The notes under the pieces are model-generated. The model saw only the letters and a program-made list of their open reading frames with translations. It was not told where the DNA came from and did no database searches. From Lolium rigidum (taxonomy: Eukaryota; Streptophyta; Magnoliopsida; Poales; Poaceae), in assembly GCF_022539505.1 (NCBI RefSeq), contig NC_061508.1, positions 344,609,484 through 344,673,483 on the forward strand: a DNA stretch of 64,000 nucleotides. Reading direction: 5' to 3'. Numbering within the stretch: the stretch's first letter is position 1; each line of letters begins with the position of its first letter. Positions 47,065-57,305 of the stretch are shown here, in pieces. The position numbers and the translations under genes were made by a program.

Positions 47065-47481
47065 ATGTCGTTCAACGGTCCTACCTTCCGCCCTCCTGCC
47101 ATCGTCGAGGAGATGGTGTATCCACCGGGCACGCTCGTGGAGAACCAGCTGAGGTGTTGGGCCATCTCTAGGTGGAGGGGCCCTACCGAGTTCGCTAGGT
47201 TATTCCTCAGGTCCTGCTTCGCGCTCCTACCGGAGGGCACTCCGCGCATGTTCACCATCGACTTGATCCGTATGGGAGGCGGCGGGATACATGTCACCTT
47301 CACCAACCCCCACGATGCCCACCATCTCCTCGGCCGAGCGTTTTGGTGCGGCTCCGAGTTCATCTGCTTCACCATCTGCAACATCTTCACCCAGTGGGAC
47401 TTCACCTTCCCGACCTGGAACCACATGCACTCCCTCCGCCTCGGCTACGTCTTCCCCGCCGACGACGAGGATGACGAGTGA
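47065..47481 (+). CDS. intact 138-aa protein of unknown function
   Basis: Single-exon ORF from ATG 47065 (context CCACCATGTC) to TGA 47479-47481, with GC-rich third positions and a TATA box in the right place. The protein begins MSFNGPTFRPPAIVEEMVYP, continues RCWAISRWRGPTEFARLFLR, and has a core MFTIDLIRMGGGGIHVTFTN then HDAHHLLGRAFWCGSEFICF. It ends with an acidic tail (FPADDEDDE). No signal peptide or membrane segment is evident. The beta-alpha-beta-like rhythm of residues 60-105 recalls RRM-like folds such as grass DUF4283, but I do not recognise the family. No transposon ends are seen around it. It could be an expressed lineage-specific gene or a passenger from a mobile element. Confidence 0.65.
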   Translation: MSFNGPTFRPPAIVEEMVYPPGTLVENQLRCWAISRWRGPTEFARLFLRSCFALLPEGTPRMFTIDLIRMGGGGIHVTFTNPHDAHHLLGRAFWCGSEFICFTICNIFTQWDFTFPTWNHMHSLRLGYVFPADDEDDE

Positions 47482-47557
47482 AGGGGTGCGCGAGTGAACG
47501 GGATCTGCAAGTCCATCCAACCCCATCCAAGTGTGCCCTTTTAATTTCCTATCGACC

Positions 47558-47655
47558 GAGTCGTGCTTTGCACATGTATCCCTTAGTATTTCCTATGTTT
47601 CTAGTTTAATTTGTGTATAGAGTCGTGCTTTGCACATCATGTATCCCTTAGTATT
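47558..47655. repeat. 62-bp direct repeat in the 3' region of the 138-aa gene
   Basis: GAGTCGTGCTTTGCACAT begins at 47558 and 47620; both are followed by GTATCCCTTAGTATT (with a CAT insertion in the second). It lies about 80 nt after the stop, in the probable 3' UTR. Confidence 0.85.
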
Positions 47656-47699
47656 ATATGTTTTTGTCATCCAGTTTATGTATCGAGAGAATGATACTA

Positions 47700-48480
47700 T
47701 GTTATATATTTGGGTGGTCCATTATGTTTGCACCAAGTAGACAATTTTTTTATTTTGGTTTGGTTATTTTTTGTGAGCACCGGAGCCACCATGACATTTC
47801 TTTTTAATCCAAACACGTCATAAAACATTTATCTAACATTTCAACGGCACGTCAAATAATGTTTTAGCCAACAAAAACACGACAGACCTAATTTTGCTGT
47901 GAGCACCACAATATTTCTTTTTAATCCAACGATATTTGAGCCAACACAATAAAATTTCGTGGGCCCATATTTCATTCAGCCAACAAGACAATATTTGAGC
48001 CAACACAACGGAATTTGAGCTAACACAACAATATTTCATGGCCCATATTTCATTTAGCCAACACGACACGCCAAAACATTCAGCCAACAATATTTGATGG
48101 TCATTCAACACATTTTTTTTAGTCAAACACGTCATAAAACATCTATCCAACATACCAACACGTCTAATAATGTTTTTAACAAGCACAAATATTTCAAGAA
48201 ACTTTCATTGAATTTGTAAGTATTTCTTAACGGGCCTGCCTACAAGTGTTTCTTGCCTACTAGCATTTTTTTCCAAATTTGCAAGTATTTCTTAATGGAC
48301 CTGGCTACGCAGCCTGGCACAGTTCTATTTGGCTCGGGCCTTCTCTACCACTCGTGTTGAAACATTATTATTTTTTCCTTTGTTAACATTGGACTTTGCA
48401 CAAGACTGACAAAATTTGGCCGAAATCATGCTGCATTTTATTCAACGGGTTTCAGTACGATTACAAAGCATGCCAAATGT
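47700..48480. other. AT-rich, repeat-containing, no gene
   Basis: Dispersed direct repeats of GAGCCAACACAA, CATTCAGCCAACA, CAAACACGTCATAAAACAT and GCAAGTATTTCTTAA-like words. Long minus-strand frames through them have no domain. Confidence 0.55.
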
Positions 48481-48503
48481 TACACCAACACTGATTGCGC
48501 TGT

Positions 48504-49099
48504 CTAACGACTAATTATCATGAGATAAACAAATCTGAGAGCAATTACACAATAATAGAACATTCCGGCCATGAAATTGTCCTGCTTCTTCAACTCGACC
48601 AATTGACGTATCTGCTTATTCAGCTTCTTCAGTTCGGCCTTCACTTCCGCAGCAATTCTATCGGAAGCAGCGCTGCCCTGCTCCATCGGCTGCAGCAAAT
48701 CGAGCTCCTGGATTGGGGCGACATCAGGCTGAATCCTCTCGATGTACTCATCAAGCCACTCGAAATGCCCATATTTCGGCAGAATCTGAAATGGCAGAGA
48801 GCACAGAACACAATTCAAACTCAAATCCAAAATGCCAAATTGAATCTCATATCCCAAATTGAATCCAAAATTTGGAACAAAAAAACAAAATTGGAGCCAG
48901 AAGAACTCAAATCTCACCTTCCCCCGCGCTCTGGCTTGCTCTCACACTTCACAAATTCGCGACCAAGGTTGCCGTTCAAGTCGGTCGCTCTGACTAGCCG
49001 CTTCATGGGCGCGGTACGCGGGTAATCAGGGCACCTGGTCATGGGCACCGGCCCATACTTAGGACATTCGCGGTGGGATGATGTTGCCGAGCTCGACAT
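48504..49099 (-). pseudogene. GRF-type zinc-finger protein with C-terminal membrane segment, degenerate
   Basis: Exon 1 (49099 to about 48917) reads MSSSATSSHRECPKYGPVPM, RCPDYPRTAPMKRL and GREFVKCESKPE, and ends at a GTGAGA donor. Exon 2 (about 48787-48504, after TTTCAG) reads GHFEWLDEYIERIQ, a coiled-coil stretch (ELKKLNKQIRQLVELKK) and a hydrophobic end (FMAGMFYYCVIALRFVYLMI). This is the layout of a common grass family: GRF zinc finger, coiled coil, one C-terminal helix. Two of the four expected zinc ligands look lost: Tyr in CPDYPRTAP, and Tyr before GHFEW. The two exons also do not join in phase with the obvious splice sites. I therefore call it a pseudogene. Confidence 0.7.
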
Positions 49100-49797
49100 C
49101 GATGGCCGGCGTTGCCGCGCTTCATCACCAGAGAAGGAGAAGAAGAAAAGGGTGGGATGGCGGCGGCGTCGCGGGAGTGCTCAGGCGTGCGATCTATACG
49201 GTGGATCTTTTCTACAACAAAGTAGGACCCAAGACATGAGGTGGACAAGAGGTGGGTCCCGCACACACACGACAACGGTCCACGCGTTGAGGTGGATACA
49301 TTGTGGGTCCCGCTTATCTCAGGTAATTTGAGGCGTTAATCTTTACGGATTTGCTAATCCTCAGGCGACTGAGATTAATTTATGTCTCAGTCGATGTACA
49401 TAGCCGTCCATTTCTCAAGTCAAGATTCGTGTTTCTTTTTTATTCGTACAGGCTCGGGTAGAGGAAAAAAACATATGTGGAAGATGTCGTTCGAACTCTC
49501 AACGTCCGGATAGCTTTCCAACATTAATTACCACTGGGCTATAATATTAGTTGCGTAGATTCCACCGTCTCTCTACATATATTACGCGCAGATTACGCGT
49601 CACCTTGTTTATTTATTCTGCAACTTGAAAAAACTTTGTTGCAAATGGCCGAACTAGTATCTTTTATCATTTTTCATTTTATTTTTTCTGTTGTGATCTA
49701 TTCTTGTCTTTATTTATGTTATTTCTCTTATCTCCCCTTTTACTTTATTTTCTTAATATGTCTTATTAAATGTATGTATTTAACGGGTTTTACGTTA

Positions 49798-50585
49798 CGA
49801 GTTGCACTTTTCCGAGGAAATGTGCAACTCAAACTGGTTTAGATACGAGTGGCACTTTTTGAAAAACAAAGATTCAACTTGCAATAGGTTTTCGGTGAGA
49901 GTTGCACTTTTCTCAAGATATGTGCAACCCAAACTAGTTTTTGGTATGAGTTACACTTTTCTCAAGAAATGTGCAACTCAAACCGGTTTTAATATGAGTT
50001 GCACATTTTTTTTTAGAAATATGCAACTTAAACAGGTTTTCGATATGAGATGCATTTTTCTAAAAAAATTCACAATCAGTTTGCGGAGTGAGTTGCACGT
50101 TTCTTGAGAAATATGTAACTCAAACTAGCTTTTAGTACGAGTTGCACTTTTCTCGAGAAATGTGCAACTCAAATAGGTTTTCAGTATGAGTTGCACTTTT
50201 CTAGAAAAATGTACAACTCAAAGAGGTTTTCGGTGCAAGTTGCATTTTTCTCAAGAAATGTGCAACTCAAAGTGGTTTTCTGTATAAGTTGCACTTTTCT
50301 TTAAAAATGTGCAACGCAAATAGATTTTAGGTGTGAGTTGTGAGTTGCACTTTTCTTGAGAAATGTGCAACTCAAACGGTTCCGGTGCGAGTTGTAGTAT
50401 GAGTTGCACTTTTCTCCAAAATGTGCACCTCAAACTAGTTTTTTGTACGAGTTGCACTTTTTTTTTGAAATATGCAAATCAAACCGGTTTTTCGATACGA
50501 GATGCACATTTTCTCAAGAAATGTGCAACTCAAACCGATTTTCAGTACAAGTTGCACTTTTTTTTAGAAATATGCAACTATTTAA
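49798..50585. repeat. minisatellite of ~49-bp units, each an inverted repeat
   Basis: About 17 units, each of the form GAGTTGCACTTTTCTC-AAGAAATGTGCAACTC then AAACNGGTTTTCGGTAT. GAGTTGCAC and GTGCAACTC pair exactly in the better copies (for example near 50150 and 50350). Spacing is 43-59 bp. The array lies between two CTCAGTCGACTGAG-like sequences (49366-49395 and 50960-51000). Confidence 0.92.
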
Positions 50586-51228
50586 TGAAAAAGTGCAAAC
50601 AATATCCTATTTGTAATTTTTTCATGTTTTTTAATTATTTATAGGTTGCACTATTTTATCATTTTTTTTAAAAAAATCGTGCAACTATATCATCAAAATA
50701 TTTTTTGGGTTTTCGATCTAGGAGTTGCATATTTTTCTAAGTATCCTCTGTTTCAAAGAGACACGTACCTACAACATTTTTCATGTTGTCCGCGTAATCG
50801 GGATTAACACAGGCCGATTAGTTTTGTATGGGCCGTTCTAACAGGAGACATGCAACACACAATTGGAAAAAGCCCACAGACAAAAACGAGAACGGTCAGC
50901 TAAGAAACTAGTGCTAGAAGAAACAAGAGATGAACTCTACGATGGATAACCTATTCATCTCGTCGACTGAGACCTGCCGATTTCTCAGTCGACTGACACT
51001 CAGCCACTCCCGCCGCGCTCGGCGCTCCCGATGGTGCAGCAGGGCGGCGGCTGCAGGAGTCGGTCCCCAGATTCTCTTCCTGCACTACGCTCATGGAGGG
51101 GAAACTATCAAGAAGGCGAGCGAAAAGAGTTCTTACCTATGACGTACACGGACCAGTTGTATCACGTTTTTTGAACAAAGACAGATAATTCCCGGTTTTT
51201 CAGTTGCCATAGACATACTTTTTTTTTT

Positions 51229-51830
51229 TTGACAATCAATACCACATATATTCATAATAACAAATAGTACATGGTAGAGATACACGAGCTGTCTCCAGCG
51301 ATTACAAAATAAAGTCTAAAAGATACTAGCAAATCTTCGAGGTCTTCAAACTCTTTCTTCTTCCAAGACATAATCTTGTACTTTTCTCGAAGGCAGTCAA
51401 AGATAGATAACAAACCATAGACCTGTAAATACCAACGAAGGTTCTCCCATAATTTTAATTTGAGCCGCAATGCCAAGGCTGCGTGCACGCGCGCAACCAT
51501 TAAAGTAGTCAATCAACATCGGCAAGAGTACCAACACCAGTATGTCGGGGAATAAAAACCGATCCGCCTTGTCGACGTTGATGGAGAGCCGAGAATACGA
51601 ATCACCATTGTCGAGGACGTAGCAACCGGGACAAGAACCGCGAGGATAATCCTCCTCGCGGCAACCATGAGAAAAGATCCAAGATCGATCCGGCGAAGTA
51701 AGATCTGAACACCCATACCTAGATAATTGTAATCTTTCAGCACCACCATTGACGTCGGGAAGGAGATCTCGTCGTCGAACGAAAGGCCGAAGATCACTTA
51801 TTGCAGACGATGCCATCTCCATTGCGGGGA
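51229..51830 (-). mobile_element. LINE 3' end, 5'-truncated (probable)
   Basis: Reading the minus strand, a sequence with remnant open frames ends TATGTGGTATTGATTGTC followed by a 12-base A tail (T-run at 51229-51240). This is the structure of a plant LINE 3' terminus. I could not find a matching target duplication at the other end, so the upstream border (about 51830 or a little beyond) is uncertain. The 141-codon open frame at 51397-51822 shows no catalytic motif. Confidence 0.6.
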
Positions 51831-52157
51831 AACCAACAAGAAAAAGGCGACCAAAAATCTAACATAGACTACCGAAAAGACTACTTTCATTGAAAACTCC
51901 ACTCATAGATCGGGTTCCCCATTCCTCCCGACGCCGGCGAAGCCGGCCAGAGGAGGGGGAACCGATCTATGGAGGAGGCTGAGTAGGGGCGGCTAGGGCT
52001 TTTCTCAAGAGGTGGCGGCTACTTTGTTGTGCAAGATGGATAATATGAGCTGGACTTCGAATACCATCCGCGACCGGTAGCACATATCTAAACTTATGAC
52101 GTGAGGCCAATACAATCTCTCTCAGAAACATATGACGGTTCAACCCTCGCCTCCTTG

Positions 52158-52590
52158 ATGCAGCAGCCGTCTAAGAGATCTGCAAACGCGACCGAGATGC
52201 CTGCGCTGGCCGAAGTCACCGCCGGTGCGTTGATTATTCCGAACGATGTCATCTTCGAGATCCTCTCCCGAACGCCGATGAAATCCGTGTGCCGATTCCG
52301 GTGCGTGTCTAGGAGCTGGCGTGCCCTTGTCTCCGACGAGGTCTTCGTCGCTGCCCACGAGTCCCGCACCGAGCCGCACCTCCTCCTCGTCGCCAACTCC
52401 TCCAACAAGGAACGCGGCAGCCAAGGCCGCGAACTGCGGCTGCTGGACATGCACCGCAACGTCGTCAAGGTGATCAAAAAGGTCGGCTTCTATTCCGCGT
52501 TCTGCCCAAGCTTCGACGACGCCATCTGTGTTACCTTTGATGAGCGTGGCAACACAAACCTGGTCGATCTGGCCACCGGAAAGGTGATCC
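52158..52590 (+). pseudogene. F-box protein, cut by a CACTA end
   Basis: ATG 52158 opens MQQPSKRSANATEMPALAEV, then the F-box (IIPNDVIFEILSRTPMKSVC, RFRCVSRSWRALVSDEVF) and the start of the substrate-side domain (RELRLLDMHRNVVKVIKKVG, VTFDERGNTNLVDLATGKVI). The frame is clean for 144 codons and is lost at 52591, where a CACTA terminus begins; a gap follows. It is a receptor of the SCF type that would have had 350-400 residues. It is related to the fragment at 7558. Whether the 3' half still exists beyond the element cannot be seen. Confidence 0.85.
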
Positions 52591-52621
52591 CACTAGTGGA
52601 AAAAGGGCCTTTGGTCGCAGC
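52591..52621 (+). mobile_element. CACTA terminus, rest in gap
   Basis: CACTAGTGGAAAAAGGGCCT starts immediately after the F-box codons and closely matches the terminus at 7479 read inward. TCC (52588-52590) would be the target duplication. The element disappears into the gap after 31 bases. Confidence 0.85.
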
Positions 52622-52721
52622 NNNNNNNNNNNNNNNNNNNNNNNNNNNNNNNNNNNNNNNNNNNNNNNNNNNNNNNNNNNNNNNNNNNNNNNNNNNNNNN
52701 NNNNNNNNNNNNNNNNNNNNN
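52622..52721. other. assembly gap (100 N)
   Basis: Exactly 100 N. A CACTA element should fill it but only 31 bases of one end are visible, so the true gap is likely several kb. Confidence 0.99.
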
Positions 52722-52928
52722 AGTGGCGCCGACATTGTCCCTTGCGCAGCTCCTGAGGCTATGTGGTGCGGCAGTGGCGACGCCAGATTACATCTCCATA
52801 ACGTCTCGCTGATGGCGCGGGCGGGTGAGATGCTCGCCGTCGTCGGCCTAAGCTGCGTCGGCAATTCCACGCTGCCTGCTATTGTGGTAGTGTTCCACGA
52901 GGCTGGCGAGCTGCAAAAGAGGTCCTGA
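52722..52928 (+). pseudogene. ABC transporter (ABCG-like) nucleotide-binding fragment
   Basis: The plus strand reads LHNVSLMARAGEMLAVVGLS, CVGNSTLPAIV and a stop at 52926-52928. NVSLxARAGEMLAVVGxSxxGxSTL is the region around the Walker A loop of plant ABCG half-transporters. The invariant Lys of GKS/T is Asn here, so ATP binding would be lost even if the protein were made. About 65 codons survive, with the start in the gap. The stretch to 53155 may be further decayed sequence. Confidence 0.6.
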
Positions 52929-54307
52929 CACTTCCACATACCTCGGTGACCAGAGCGTTCTTGGAGGGGCCATCACCGGCGCCGTTGAGGCTGACCGTTG
53001 CCATCCTGAGAGGCACGAGAGCGGTCGCCCTCGTGGCCAAAACCTTCTACTACGGCATCAGCGCCGCGTTCGGAGCCGACACACCGGCAAGACCGGCACC
53101 ATGTACTTGGTCAGGCCGCCTCTATGCCACACTCGAGCTTTGCGACCATGAGTAAACATGGCTTAGGCTTGTGCATGTTACTACGTTAGTAGAGTTCGGT
53201 AGCTTCTCCTAGTCTCTTCTGCCTCCATCCAGCCAATCTGAGGCTGCTAATTAGGTAGGTAGATTAGCTAGACTGTCCGTCAGCACATGTTCCTGATCTT
53301 TATTTTCCTCTGAACGAAGCATCGGTACGGCGTGGCAGAGAAAATTAATTTTGTGGCTGCAGGTGCACCACACGCATGAGCTGACATGAGGCGGGTGCAC
53401 CGCTGCACCCACGTTGCACTCCCTGCCAATGCATGTGTCTAATTAGGGTTCAAGCTAGTTTAGGAATCGCGACGTGCAAGCCTCAGTCCCTCAGACTCAT
53501 AATAGCCATCCGACGGCAGCTACCAGGGCGGGGGGGGGTGGCAGTGCCACCCGGTGGTAGCAAATCCACTCTCTCAATAAAATAGCTAGCACACAAATGA
53601 ACATAATTGGCTTCTAATTATTCCAACTTACCTAATCGTTTGTGCAATAAAAATTAGATGACTTAACCTAGGCACCTAGCGATAGTAGGGTGCTTGACTC
53701 GTTTGTGCACAATCACTACCATGTGTCAATCGAGGTAACTACGAGTGGTAGTGGCGGTATATTAGTAGGCAAACATAAGGAAAATCTTAATCATGTAGGA
53801 GATACATTATATTGCTATTAGATACTAGTTTAGAATAGCCTAGTAGTGGGGTTGCGTTCTTGTGTAAGTGGCGTTGGCACAACACGCCACCAAATTGGCG
53901 ATATTGCTATTTGTAGCCATGATTATTATACTACAAAGATTAATCACGAGAAGTTAAAAAACTGGAATAGGGAAGCCCATAAAATATAAATTTGTGTTAA
54001 TCTCCTCGTTTGCTCCAAATGGAAGAACAAAGAAGATTGTGGCCTTGTTTTTCGGTCGGGCTGCTCCAGAGAAATGAGAAACTAGAGAGAGCAGAAAAGG
54101 CACATGAGACTGCATGTCTTTCATGAAGGCAGTGAAGCAAAAGTCTAAAAAAGCCGGTTATTTCTCAATGGAATCTTTTGTGAGCAGCTTCTTTGTCTTC
54201 TTTGTACTAAAATTAAGTTAGAGAGATTGACATAAGGCTAAATACACAGCTAGTTGCAAAAAAAAATCTAAGGTGTTAAAGAAATCTATGAATGTTTGTG
54301 TATGTGC

Positions 54308-54340
54308 GGGTGGGGGTGGGGGTGGGGGAGGGGGAGGGGG
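54308..54340 (+). repeat. G-rich tract with G-quadruplex potential
   Basis: Six G-runs of 3-5 separated by single T or A (GGGTGGGGGTGGGGG then AGGGGG repeats), followed at once by a C-run (CCCCC). This meets the usual pattern for an intramolecular quadruplex. Confidence 0.8.
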
Positions 54341-55343
54341 CCCCCTGCTGGCGGCAGACTTTTCTATGTCGTCGAGGCTTTGCTTCGGCGGCGGCCGGAT
54401 CATGACCTCACGCTCCTCCTCTATGTTATTCCATTGTCACCGTCGGATGACGCCATGACCATAGCCGACTTCGACGGAAAGGCTTTACTTTGGAGGCGGG
54501 GCTTTGCTTCGACGTAGTCACGGAAACTTGATCTAATATCTACTACCTACTTTAAGTATAAAACATCATTTTTTCTAAAATGCATGAAATATTCATATAT
54601 ATGCATGAGATTGATTGCAATATAATAGGCATACATATCGCGCATGTTTATGAATAAAGATTATCAAACATAGGTGGCATAAAAAAATAGATGTCATGTC
54701 CTCGTTAAAGCCTCTGCCGTCCTATTCTTTTAAATATTTTGTGTTATTTTTTATGATTTTCTTTAATAGCTCAATTTGGATGTTGGGTTATGAAAGGAAA
54801 ACGAAATGTGTCAAAGAAACAACAACAAGCACTTTGAAGAAAATAAGTCTTACTTGCAAGATGTGATGGCCTAGATGATGTCTAACTCCCACTATTTTAT
54901 GTTTCATCTCGTCTTCTCGTCGGTTCTAGCGAGGTGTCATGGAAAGTCACTATTTTTCCCATTTTTGGGGGCTATAGAACACTATTTTTGGTGTTTCCCG
55001 CCCAACTTCCATGGGTGGGGACTGCAATCACTTGGTCATGGAGACGTTTTTTTGGTGTTTCCCGGTCGCTCTCGGGGGATATATCACACTGGTTCGATTT
55101 TCGTCGTTGTTGTAAAATCTCCCTAGTGCTACGTAATGTTGGTGGATGAGAGTTGAGAGATAATATGAAATTGTAGAAGTGGAAATAAAATTTATGAAAT
55201 TATTCATGCATTTGCCAAAACATAACAAAAGGAATGCCAAACATATGTACCCATTATTACATTTGACCATAATGATTAATTATGGAAAATTAAAAGTAGA
55301 GTTATTTTCTAGCCAATCGACGAGGGTTTGCATGGCTAGAGGT

Positions 55344-55435
55344 ACATGTGTACTACTAGTTTTCCACATAGCTTCGCATGATATCATGGTCATATCAACA
55401 TGTGTACTACTAGTTTTCCACATAGCTAGCTGCAT
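55344..55435. repeat. 54-bp direct repeat
   Basis: ACATGTGTACTACTAGTTTT starts at 55344 and again at 55398; both read on to CCACATAGCT. Confidence 0.9.
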
Positions 55436-56106
55436 TTGATAGTCTCAGTCTCTCGCAATGTCCGTGTTTTAAGCTAGGTAGCTCGTCATCCCTATGTTTT
55501 CCTTCTACATTATCCACAGTGATGTCTCAGGCTCTTGTCTTTCAAACGCCTCAGGCTGCATGAATTAGTTGGGGTGGCGCACGAATGAAGGCAAAGGTGG
55601 TGGAAGGTGATAGTGCATGGACCCGAGGCAACGACATATTGGCGATGGATAGCACCCGGACGGACAACGCCTCGTAGTGGAGCATGGGCACCACGTAGCC
55701 AACGACCCTCTTTTCTTTTCTAAATAAAACCCATCCATGAAAATAATATTACTATCATGCAACATGTATGTACATGCATGCAATGGCCGAGAAACCAGTG
55801 AAATACGGGGGTGACCAATCAGTTTCACGTGCACATGCACGTACATGCATCCACGTCTTTTGGTTCTCAAAGGTTTCAAATTTTTCTATTATCCATCCCA
55901 TGTAGTGAATTCTAGGGCCAGAATTTAAATGGAAGTGAATTCCTGGGCATGTACGGAACATGGCTAACATTAGAATAGGCTCCATGGGGCAACTTAAATT
56001 TAAATGAGAAGGAGCTGGGCAGTACACGGCTGCTGAGATCAACTCGGTCGTTTGTGTCCAAACCAAACAATACCAATCCACCAAAAACTCTAGGAAAACT
56101 CTAGAA

Positions 56107-57305
56107 AAAGGCCGACCTTCGCGAAGGGAAGACAATTCGCTCCGCACGCGACAAGTGGCGCGCTGTGGTGCCAGAAAATCCCTAGGAAATGGTCTCCCTG
56201 TTCGCCACGTGTCGCAAGGGGAAGCAAGGTGGGGATGGGGGAGGAGAGAGAAGACTGAGTTGTGTCAGTTTTTCCCTTTTTCTTCTAAATTCGTTTTTTC
56301 AAAATGAAATATCTTGAGAACTGTAAGTCCAAATTGCGAACCGTTTTCACTTTTGAGATCCTCGCGTCGAGATCTTCGAAACTAGATCCCATGTTGATAG
56401 GTTTGGAGATACTTTTTTTTCGTACTTCCAATAGTAGTATGATTGTACCTGTGGTGTGTACCTAACTGTACCCGTGTTTCAACTGAAAAGTACTTCTGTT
56501 TTTAGTGTGTTTGGTGCAGTTTTTCCCTTTACTCGCTAACTGTACTCGCCCGTGTGCGGGACTGTACCTGTACTTACGCGCGACTGTACCTGCTCGTGTG
56601 TGCACTGTACGTCTGTACATGTACTTGCTTGTGTTCACGACTGTACCTTCTCGTATGCGCATTTGTACCTGCTCGTCTGTATGACTGTACTTGTACTCGC
56701 TCGTGTGTTCAACTGTACTCGTGTGTTGTGCGTGACTGTACCTGCTCGTATGCGTAACTGTACCTGCTCGTGTGCGTGATTGTATTTGTACTCGCTCGTG
56801 TATTCAAGTGTACTCGTGTGTTATACGCAAGCTGTACTCATGTGTTGACACAACTCGTACTCGTGTATTATACGTAATTATACTCCTATGTTGTATGTAA
56901 TTGTACTTATATTTCCGGTAACCGTATGTATACGAAATATGTTGAACGTACTTCTCGTGTAACAAAAGAACCATACAGTAGAGACTAGTGGGTCATCAGT
57001 AATAGATATGCCATACGACTATATGTTAGCTAATTCCATACGGTGCGGAGGCATGAATAAATCAAGTGGGCGCGGAGGCGTACGCGACTACGCGAGGATG
57101 CGGGGTCGTACTCGTGCGGCCGCGCAGACGTACTCTCGCCGAGGCATGTGCTACGCGGGCGGCCGAGGTACTCGCACGAAGCAACGTACGTACGCGGGCG
57201 GCCGATGTACTCGTGCCATCGTGCGGAGGCGGAACGAACGCGCCGCCACGCGTCAAGACTAGAGCGAACCCGCGCGGGATTGGACCTTCTCAAAGGTCGG
57301 TCTTT
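56107..57305. mobile_element. candidate TIR element, ~1.2 kb, filled with TACTCG minisatellite
   Basis: AAAGGCCGACCTTCGCGAAG at 56107 pairs with the complement of 57285-57305 (18 of 21 positions). Outside the inverted repeats, a 16-bp direct repeat CTCTAGGAAAACTCTA occurs at 56088-56103 and 57320-57335. There is no transposase. The interior is mostly minisatellite. The superfamily is unclear; a Mutator-like non-autonomous element is possible, but the direct repeats do not abut the ends. Confidence 0.5.
56525..56930. repeat. minisatellite of ACTGTACCTGCTCGTGTGCG-like units
   Basis: Degenerate 20-30 bp units carrying CTGTAC(C/T)TG and (C/T)TCGTGTG words. Related TACTCG-rich DNA continues at 57060-57220 in GC-richer form. 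The Cys/Thr-rich and Arg-rich translations are by-products. Confidence 0.8.

Larger units (their letters stand above)
53160..56080. other. long intergenic stretch, no gene identified
   Basis: AT-rich DNA with scattered short frames lacking domains or start contexts. Two local features are listed separately (54308 G-tract and 55344 repeat). The open frames at 55565-56147 on the minus strand are not convincing. Confidence 0.5.

Noticed and set aside
49798..50585. Evenly spaced short palindromes considered as a CRISPR-like array
   Set aside because: The sequences between the palindromes are themselves conserved repeats, and the context is a plant genome.
51397..51822. 141-codon minus-strand frame as a host gene
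   Set aside because: It lies in the LINE-like segment ending in a poly-A tail and shows no conserved motif.
52946..53155. 69-codon frame after the ABCG scrap
   Set aside because: No domain; three frames are similarly open, and it follows decayed sequence.
56554..56779. Cys-rich small peptides (CTCSC repeats), which could look like secreted peptides
   Set aside because: They are translations of the CTGTAC/CTCGTGTG minisatellite, with no signal peptide or conserved spacing.
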